Of a stretch of DNA of 20,127 nucleotides, positions 15,732 through 20,127 are shown piece after piece; positions within the stretch are counted from its first letter, which is position 1, and each line of letters begins with the position of its first letter. Below the pieces are notes generated by a model. That model made no database searches. It had not been told where the DNA came from and worked only from the letters and a program-made list of their open reading frames with translations. Source of the DNA: a virus. The translations under genes and the position numbers were made by a program. The DNA is taken from the IMG/VR virus record IMGVR_UViG_3300010885_017513, positions 1 through 20,127 of that record; one strand, given 5' to 3'.

Positions 15732-15740
15732 TATATTATT
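15732..15740 (+). promoter_or_regulatory. TATATTATT element 5, before the fibre/lysis unit
   Basis: The exact core, in the context AATTAAA-core-AAG and nearly identical to the copy at 10033, lies in the 41-base gap after 15720 and ends 21 bases before the ATG at 15762. It would drive the fibre, lysis and downstream genes. Confidence 0.6.
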
Positions 15741-15761
15741 AAGTAATAAAATTAAAATAAA

Positions 15762-16031
15762 ATGACAGATTTACAAAAAATATCAGGAGTTGGTGGATGC
15801 GAATTCATAGCAGCAGCATCAGCAAAAACAGGTAAAACTTATAGCGGTATTGTTATCAATACAGATGCAGTAATTAGTGTACTTGAAATGAACGGAGTAA
15901 ACGTGCTAACAACAAAAGCATTTAATGGTGCAACAGTATCATCAGGTATGTTTATATCCGCAGAAGCAGGAACATCAATTACTGCGATTACTTTAAGTTC
16001 AGGAACTGCTATCGGTTATAACAATCAATAA
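15762..16031 (+). CDS. Small beta-rich structural protein
   Basis: The protein has 89 residues rich in Ala, Ser, Thr and Gly. It reads as short strands: GKTYSGIVINTDAVISVLEM, then GVNVLTTKAFNGATVSSGMF and SITAITLSSGTAIGYNN. I associate this pattern with small fibre or decoration proteins near tail-fibre genes of Bacteroidota phages; the function is unknown. It leads the fibre/lysis unit and the next gene begins two bases after its stop, so they are probably made together. It has no signal peptide or membrane segment. Confidence 0.6.
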   Translation: MTDLQKISGVGGCEFIAAASAKTGKTYSGIVINTDAVISVLEMNGVNVLTTKAFNGATVSSGMFISAEAGTSITAITLSSGTAIGYNNQ

Positions 16032-16033
16032 TT

Positions 16034-16303
16034 ATGTTAGGGATAACTACAACCAATGCACGAGTTGGAGGTTTTCGTGGTGGTGTTTCAGCACAAGCAT
16101 CAACTTTTAGAACAAGAGTTATTGCAGATGGCGGAACATTTGAAGCTATTACTTGTTTGAATTCAACTATTAAACAACTACAAGCTTTAAATCAAATAGC
16201 AACATCATTTAATTTGTTAGTTTTAGCTGATAGCGGAACTTTTGAACAAATAAATTGCGTACAAACAAACATTACAAATTTAAAAAATATAAATATAAAC
16301 TAA
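16034..16303 (+). CDS. Small protein with two internal repeats, likely fibre component
   Basis: The protein has 89 residues. Two similar segments, about 28-52 and 61-86, share ADxGTFExIxC followed by a short hydrophobic strand (STIKQLQAL and TNITNLKNI), a spacing of about 34 residues. The glycine-rich start (RVGGFRGGVSAQ) suggests a flexible anchor. Short repeats of this type resemble turns of a trimeric beta-structure in fibre shafts. The receptor-binding protein starts one base after its stop, so a role as an anchoring or shaft partner of that protein is plausible but inferred. Confidence 0.6.
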   Translation: MLGITTTNARVGGFRGGVSAQASTFRTRVIADGGTFEAITCLNSTIKQLQALNQIATSFNLLVLADSGTFEQINCVQTNITNLKNININ

Positions 16304-16304
16304 T

Positions 16305-17501
16305 ATGGGAAATGCTTATGATAATGCTTCGCTAATCGTTACTCCAAATGGGTACAAAGCAAGTAAAATATATGCTTTAAAGCCTACTGATGGAAGTAGT
16401 GACTTATCATTTAGTAGGGCTTCAACTGCATTAAGAAGAAATAGTGCAGGATTATGGGAATCAGTTGCAATTAATATTCCACGATTACATTATCCTGTTG
16501 GCGGTGGTTGTCCAAGTTGGTTATTTGAGCCACAAGCTACAAATATTTTTTTAGCAAGTCGTGTAGATGATAATAATTGGTTTTCGGTTGGAAGTACAAA
16601 AGTTTTAAACAGTATTCAATCACCATATAGCGGTTATTTAGCAACTAAATTAGTTGAGGATAATTTGTCTTCAACTCATATAATTTTAGCTATTGATAGT
16701 GGAGCAAGTAACGCAACTTACACAATTTCTTTTTATGCTAAAACTAATGGCAGAAATATTGGAGTATTAAACAATGGTTTAGGTTCTACACTTATTTGTA
16801 GTTTTGATTTAACTGCAGGAACTGGAACAGGAACAGGTTTTTTAAGCATTACAGATGCAGGCAATGGTTGGTGGTTATGTGTTTGTCAATATAATCCAAG
16901 TGTTTCGGGCTATAATATACAGTTAAGATTATTAAACGGAACAAATGCAACCTATTTAGGAGATGGTGTAAGCGGTGCTTATGTTTGGGGAACTCAATAT
17001 GAATTAGGCAGTACAGCAACTTCACCAATTATAACAGCAGGTAGTGCAGTTACAAGGTTAAAAGATGTATCTATTGCAACTGTTAATTTAAGTACAAATA
17101 ATACAATATATTATGAAGCATCAGTTAATATTTTAGGTGGTTATTTTTTAGATTTTAAAACTGATAGTTTGGGGAGGCAGTTTGCTTGTTTTGTTAACTT
17201 AGATGGAAGTTTACTAATAGATAATTATAACAATGATGTTAATAGAACTGATAATATTTCAAGTACAGGAATTATAATTGCAAATACAAAATTTAAATTA
17301 TGTTTAGTTTCAACAGGAACAAGTAGAACTTTATTTGTTAATGGCATTAAATATAATACAATAAATCAAACTTTTTCGGGTGGAGACAGAATTTATAATC
17401 AACAAACATTTGCTGATAATTTAAGTATGAATAATAATAATTTATTAGTATACTATCAAACAAGCCTTTCAGATACAGAAGCAATAGCCTTAACAACATA
17501 A
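16305..17501 (+). CDS. Receptor-binding / tail fibre protein with carbohydrate-binding-like domains
   Basis: The protein has 398 residues. Residues 33-80 hold a signature shared by many phage tail fibres: LSFSRASTALRRNSAGLWES, then AINIPRLHYPVGGGCPSWLF and EPQATN. A jelly-roll region with a carbohydrate-binding-module look follows (about 83-240, with YTISFYAKTNG and VWGTQYELG). A second beta-sandwich, LamG/concanavalin-like, fills the rest (about 255-395, with LFVNGIKYN and a closing TSLSDTEAIAL). Such proteins bind surface polysaccharides, so this is the best host-range determinant in the window. It is packed between two small fibre-region genes and before the lysis cassette. Confidence 0.75.
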   Translation: MGNAYDNASLIVTPNGYKASKIYALKPTDGSSDLSFSRASTALRRNSAGLWESVAINIPRLHYPVGGGCPSWLFEPQATNIFLASRVDDNNWFSVGSTKVLNSIQSPYSGYLATKLVEDNLSSTHIILAIDSGASNATYTISFYAKTNGRNIGVLNNGLGSTLICSFDLTAGTGTGTGFLSITDAGNGWWLCVCQYNPSVSGYNIQLRLLNGTNATYLGDGVSGAYVWGTQYELGSTATSPIITAGSAVTRLKDVSIATVNLSTNNTIYYEASVNILGGYFLDFKTDSLGRQFACFVNLDGSLLIDNYNNDVNRTDNISSTGIIIANTKFKLCLVSTGTSRTLFVNGIKYNTINQTFSGGDRIYNQQTFADNLSMNNNNLLVYYQTSLSDTEAIALTT

Positions 17502-17503
17502 TT

Positions 17504-17797
17504 ATGATTTATAAAAAATACACATTTGCAAAAGAATCGGACTTTGACATAAAAATTAAAGACTTAAAAAACTTTACTGCTATTCCTGTTACTTGTGTTA
17601 AAACACCTGCGGTTATTGTAGTTGGTAAAGTAATAACAGAAGCAGTAATTGATACTAATTACAACGTGGATATTCTTTGGGAGAATGAAGAGCCAAGTGA
17701 ATTTATACCTTATCAAATTTATCCAAAAGGAATAGGGCAACATATAATTGCAGGTTGGGAAGATTATTACATAGAAGATAAGGCAAAAGCTAAGTAA
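17504..17797 (+). CDS. Small hypothetical protein after the receptor-binding gene
   Basis: The protein has 97 residues and is mixed alpha/beta without signal or membrane segments. The C-terminal VDILWENEEPSEFIPYQIYP, followed by KGIGQHIIAGWEDYYI, is a pattern I associate with small unnamed proteins next to fibre genes in Bacteroidota phages. A fibre chaperone or small tail protein is possible but unproven. It starts two bases after the receptor-binding gene and shares one base (TAATG) with the downstream membrane-protein gene. Confidence 0.6.
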   Translation: MIYKKYTFAKESDFDIKIKDLKNFTAIPVTCVKTPAVIVVGKVITEAVIDTNYNVDILWENEEPSEFIPYQIYPKGIGQHIIAGWEDYYIEDKAKAK

Positions 17798-17970
17798 TGA
17801 ACAAAAATATTTTACTAATAATAGATAACGGATTCGCTTGGGCAGGAGTATTAACTGCAATAGCAATATCTGTACTACCAATACTTCAAGTAATAGCAGG
17901 AACAGCAGCACTTATATTCTCAGTTTTATCAATAGCTAAAATTTTAAAGAATTGGTATGAAAAAGATTAA
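17797..17970 (+). CDS. 57-residue membrane protein, holin-like
   Basis: The protein has 57 residues and begins MNKNILLIIDNGFAWAGV. A continuous hydrophobic region (about 15-47, LTAIAISVLPILQVIAGTAA and on) could form one long or two short membrane helices, with a charged KNWYEKD tail. It starts in the TAATG overlap with the upstream gene and overlaps the next membrane-protein gene by 14 bases. Position before a holin-like protein and lysozyme suggests a lysis role (holin or antiholin), inferred from context. Confidence 0.7.
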   Translation: MNKNILLIIDNGFAWAGVLTAIAISVLPILQVIAGTAALIFSVLSIAKILKNWYEKD

Positions 17971-18160
17971 AGAAAATTGGCAATCACACACATCAACTAT
18001 TATTGGTGGCATAGTTGCAATAGCTACTGCTTGGAGCACAATTGATATGAGTACATTTGATATTACAAAGGATTGGTTTAAGTTAATTATACCTGCTATA
18101 ATAGCACTTGGTGGATATTTAACAAAAATAAATACAAATGAAAATAACGAAAGCAAGTAA
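17957..18160 (+). CDS. Holin candidate
   Basis: The protein has 67 residues with two hydrophobic segments, about 14-27 (TIIGGIVAIATAW) and 42-56 (FKLIIPAIIALGGYL). A charged N-terminus (MKKIKENW) and a polar, Asn/Glu/Lys-rich C-terminus flank them. Small two-helix proteins directly before a lysozyme are typical holins, which form the membrane lesions that trigger lysis. It overlaps the upstream membrane-protein gene by 14 bases and the lysozyme gene by 23 bases, so all three are translationally linked. No family assignment beyond this topology. Confidence 0.7.
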   Translation: MKKIKENWQSHTSTIIGGIVAIATAWSTIDMSTFDITKDWFKLIIPAIIALGGYLTKINTNENNESK

Positions 18161-18593
18161 TAACTTATTAGAATTAATTAAAAAGTTTGAAGGCTTTAAA
18201 TCACATCCTTATTTATGCCCAGCAAATGTTGCAACAATTGGCTATGGTTCTACTCGTTATGCCAATGGGTTAAAAGTTACTTTAAAAGATAACCCAATAA
18301 CTGAAAGGGAAGGCATTGCACTTCTAAAAGATACTTTAAAACAGTACGAATTAGCAGTAGATTCTTATTGTATAGATTCAATAAATCAAAACCAATTTGA
18401 TGCATTAGTTGACTTTGCTTATAACTGTGGAAATGCTAATTTAAAAAGTAGTACATTGCTCAAGAAAGTAAATGTAAATCCAAACGACATAACAATAGGT
18501 TTGGAATTTGCAAAGTGGAACAAAGGTGGAGGAAAAATACTTAATGGATTGGTCAAAAGAAGAGCCGCAGAAAGCGAATTATACTTTAGATAG
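18138..18593 (+). CDS. Endolysin, GH24 (T4-type) lysozyme
   Basis: The protein has 151 residues. It has the GH24 signature: KFEGF with catalytic E18, then YLCPANVATIGYGSTR with C27 and T33 at the E-x8-(D/C)-x5-T spacing; the middle position is Cys rather than the Asp of T4 lysozyme. The C-terminal half has NQNQFDALVDFAYNCG and FAKWNKGGGKILNGLVKRR, which closes the muramidase fold. It cleaves the glycan strands of peptidoglycan. There is no signal peptide, so it depends on a holin for release. Its 3' end overlaps a small downstream ORF by 50 bases. Confidence 0.93.
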   Translation: MKITKASNNLLELIKKFEGFKSHPYLCPANVATIGYGSTRYANGLKVTLKDNPITEREGIALLKDTLKQYELAVDSYCIDSINQNQFDALVDFAYNCGNANLKSSTLLKKVNVNPNDITIGLEFAKWNKGGGKILNGLVKRRAAESELYFR

Positions 18594-18699
18594 TGTAGAA
18601 CTCGAGAGAGCAAAAATAGTCGCTATAATCGAAGCTAAATACAAGCAGAAAGAAATAGATATTAAAAAGGAACAAGACATAAAAAAGAAACGAAAATGA
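18544..18699 (+). CDS. Small highly charged protein overlapping the lysozyme gene
   Basis: The protein has 51 residues from the ATG at 18544 (a TTG at 18508 would add 12). It is Lys/Glu-rich (KYKQKEIDIKKEQDIKKKRK at the end) and probably a single helix. It overlaps the lysozyme 3' end by 50 bases in another frame and shares an ATGA with the next gene. This tight coupling, and the lack of another gene for the 100 bases after the lysozyme, support a real gene. A lysis accessory role is conceivable but nothing in the sequence shows it. Confidence 0.5.
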   Translation: MDWSKEEPQKANYTLDSVELERAKIVAIIEAKYKQKEIDIKKEQDIKKKRK

Positions 18700-19109
18700 A
18701 ATACTTAATACTTATCTTATTACTATCAAGTTGCTATACTAAACACCAAGCAATAGAAAAGTTCTGTAATAAAGATACTGCCAGTGTAATGGTAACTATA
18801 CACGATACTATCATAGTTGATTCTATACAAATTGATACTGTATTCAATGATACAGTTGATTCTATCTTTATTACCAAAAATAAGATACAAATCAAGTACA
18901 TTAAGATAGGGAATAAGATAGAGATTGTAGGCAAGTATTTGGGTGACACAATATACTACGAAAAAAAAGTATTGATTGAAGTACCTATTGACTGTCCAAA
19001 ATTATCTTGGTATAAGCAACTTGGTGCGGATTATTGGTTTATATTACCTTTAATAATCTTGATTCTATTTATTTTAATCTACATTCGCAAAATCTTAAAC
19101 AATGCATAA
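18696..19109 (+). CDS. Probable unimolecular spanin (lipoprotein with C-terminal membrane helix)
   Basis: The protein has 137 residues. The N-terminus is a lipoprotein signal (MKYLILILLLSSC, lipobox Cys at 13). A periplasmic beta-rich segment follows (about 31-95), with short alternating strands such as TIHDTIIVDSIQIDT and VDSIFITKNKIQIKYIKIG. The C-terminus carries a transmembrane helix (about 113-131, DYWFILPLIILILFILIYI) and a basic tail. A lipoprotein anchored to the outer membrane and also spanning the inner membrane is the architecture of unimolecular spanins such as phage T1 gp11, which fuse the two membranes at lysis. It sits two genes after the lysozyme. A general phage lipoprotein is the alternative. 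Confidence 0.7.
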   Translation: MKYLILILLLSSCYTKHQAIEKFCNKDTASVMVTIHDTIIVDSIQIDTVFNDTVDSIFITKNKIQIKYIKIGNKIEIVGKYLGDTIYYEKKVLIEVPIDCPKLSWYKQLGADYWFILPLIILILFILIYIRKILNNA

Positions 19110-19111
19110 CT

Positions 19112-19294
19112 ATGAAAGATTACAAAATAGCATACGAATTTAATGGTCGTAAAATGTATACTATTGTACGTGCAAGAAACGTACAAGAAGCTAAACAGCA
19201 AATCAATGATAGGCTAAATTTTATTGAGGTAAAAGATATTACTCCTCCTGATGAAACTTTAGATTACATCAAGAATTTATTTGGAATGAAATAA
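19112..19294 (+). CDS. Small hypothetical protein
   Basis: The protein has 60 residues from the ATG at 19112; an upstream in-frame extension (19034) overlaps the spanin gene and is less likely. It has a beta-strand pair (YKIAYEFNGRKMYTIVRARN) and a helix (VQEAKQQINDRLN), an alpha/beta pattern I associate with short Bacteroidota phage proteins. It starts two bases after the spanin stop and shares one base with the next gene. Function unknown. Confidence 0.55.
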   Translation: MKDYKIAYEFNGRKMYTIVRARNVQEAKQQINDRLNFIEVKDITPPDETLDYIKNLFGMK

Positions 19295-20010
19295 TGAAAA
19301 TTAGACCACGAATAACACAAGAAGAATTTGATTCTATCAAAAAGATAAGAATTGAAAATAATCAAAAAAGAGTATTGTGTATTGGTGATTTACACGAACC
19401 CTTTTGCTTACCAGGTTACTTTGAATTTTGCAAAGAGATTTACAATAAATATAAATGCACCGATGTAGTCTTTATTGGAGATATTATTGATAACCATTTT
19501 GCATCTTATCACGAAACCATTCCTGATTCAATTAGTGGTGGAGATGAGTTAGAATTGTCTATTACAAAAATCAAAAAGTGGCATAATTGTTTTCCTTATT
19601 CAACAATTATTATCGGTAACCACGATAGGTTGATTATGCGTAAAGCACAGACAGGAGGTATCTCAAGCAAATGGATTAAAGATTATAAAGATGTATTAGA
19701 AGTTCCTACTTGGAAATTTGTTGATAGACATATAATAGATGGAGTACAATATTTGCACGGAGAAGGAGGTACTGCAAGACTTAAATGTAAAGCTGATATG
19801 ATGTCAACCGTACAAGGTCATCTTCATACCCAGGCTTATACTGAATGGTTTGTGGGTGCCAATTTTAGAATCTTTGGAATGCAAATTGGTTGCGGTATAG
19901 ACCATAAGAATATTGCATTCAGCTATGCTAAGTATGGAAAAAAACCTGCAATCGGTTGTGGAGTTGTTATCAATGGAACGACAGCGATAAATGAATTAAT
20001 GGAGCTATGA
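19294..20010 (+). CDS. Calcineurin-like metallophosphoesterase
   Basis: The protein has 238 residues with the metallophosphoesterase metal-site motifs in order: GDLH (D32, H34), GDIID (D63), GNHD (N109, H110), a His in YLHGEGG (H155), and GHLH (H176, H178). The family uses two metal ions to hydrolyse phosphomono- or diesters, acting on nucleic acids, nucleotides or phosphoproteins. The substrate cannot be told. It overlaps the upstream small gene by one base, and its 3' end overlaps the start of the next gene (ATGA at 20007-20010). It marks the change from lysis genes to other functions. Confidence 0.85.
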   Translation: MKIRPRITQEEFDSIKKIRIENNQKRVLCIGDLHEPFCLPGYFEFCKEIYNKYKCTDVVFIGDIIDNHFASYHETIPDSISGGDELELSITKIKKWHNCFPYSTIIIGNHDRLIMRKAQTGGISSKWIKDYKDVLEVPTWKFVDRHIIDGVQYLHGEGGTARLKCKADMMSTVQGHLHTQAYTEWFVGANFRIFGMQIGCGIDHKNIAFSYAKYGKKPAIGCGVVINGTTAINELMEL

Positions 20011-20127
20011 TACCAAGCGAATTTCAAATATTAGGGCAAAAGATAGAAGTTATATTTGATGACCTTTATTGCCATAAAAATAAGTGCTATGGTATGTATA
20101 ATTCTTTACAAAACAAAATAATTCTTG
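20007..20127 (+). CDS. N-terminus of a possible SprT-like metallopeptidase (cut by window edge)
   Basis: From the ATG at 20007, 40 codons are visible, beginning MIPSEFQILGQKIEVIFDD and continuing to CHKNKCYGMYNSLQNKIIL. A start of the form IPxxFxxxG followed by a beta pair is what I associate with a family of small phage peptidases related to SprT, in which an HExxH motif would follow later. The motif is outside the window, so the call is tentative. Confidence 0.45.
   Translation, partial: MIPSEFQILGQKIEVIFDDLYCHKNKCYGMYNSLQNKIIL

Noticed and set aside
17564-17911. Reverse-strand 115-residue open frame
   Set aside because: It lies antisense to two packed plus-strand genes, is extremely Leu/Ile/Val/Tyr-rich from reversed A/T-rich codons, and has no recognisable domain.
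19034-19111. Upstream-extended start for the small gene at 19112
   Set aside because: The extension overlaps the spanin 3' end and reads as a shadow; the ATG at 19112 follows the spanin stop directly, as in the neighbours.
1-20127. Lysogeny genes, tRNAs, CRISPR array or insertion sequence
   Set aside because: No integrase, repressor, cloverleaf, regularly spaced repeat or transposase pattern was seen in either strand.

Overview
The window is a continuous, all-plus-strand block of about 20 kb from a tailed double-stranded DNA phage or prophage. It is probably a siphovirus, since it has a tape measure and a probable tail-tube gene but no sheath or contractile baseplate genes. The host is most likely a member of the Bacteroidota. 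The reasons are the very AT-rich, A-heavy coding strand, start codons preceded by A/T-rich stretches without Shine-Dalgarno sequences, and protein types I recognise from Bacteroidota phages. No integrase, repressor, tRNA, insertion sequence or CRISPR array is visible. Genes are packed with 1-50 base overlaps or short gaps, and no gene-free stretch exceeds about 90 bases.

Layout. (1) 12-2445: a 2-oxoglutarate/Fe(II) dioxygenase-like protein, then small and large terminase. (2) 2480-9414: a tail unit with a tail-assembly-chaperone pair that appears to use a -1 frameshift on a nine-T run, a tail-completion-like protein, two large tail-tip candidates, and a tape measure. (3) 9433-12161: XkdF-like prohead protease, scaffold candidate, major capsid protein and a tail-tube-like protein, closed by a strong intrinsic terminator. 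(4) 12251-15720: a small structural protein, a portal with an unusual C-terminal extension, a head-tail adaptor and a tail-terminator candidate. (5) 15762-20127: small repeat/fibre proteins, a receptor-binding protein, a lysis cassette (two small membrane proteins, GH24 lysozyme, likely unimolecular spanin), a metallophosphoesterase and the start of a further gene. The order is not canonical: the tail genes lie between terminase and head genes, and the portal lies downstream of the capsid gene.

Regulation. An identical 9-base element, TATATTATT, sits 4-21 bases upstream of the first gene of five transcription-unit-like blocks (before 2480, 9433, 10061, 12251 and 15762), and I saw it nowhere else. 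One copy directly follows the strong terminator. I read it as a probable phage promoter element that divides the structural region into co-expressed blocks.

Other striking signals are the apparent complete absence of the tetranucleotides GATC, CATG and CTAG from the window (hand scan), the chaperone frameshift with dual-coding constraint, and the portal carrying a winged-helix-like segment and an unknown Cys/His-containing terminal domain. All family assignments come from reading the protein sequences and were not searched against a database.
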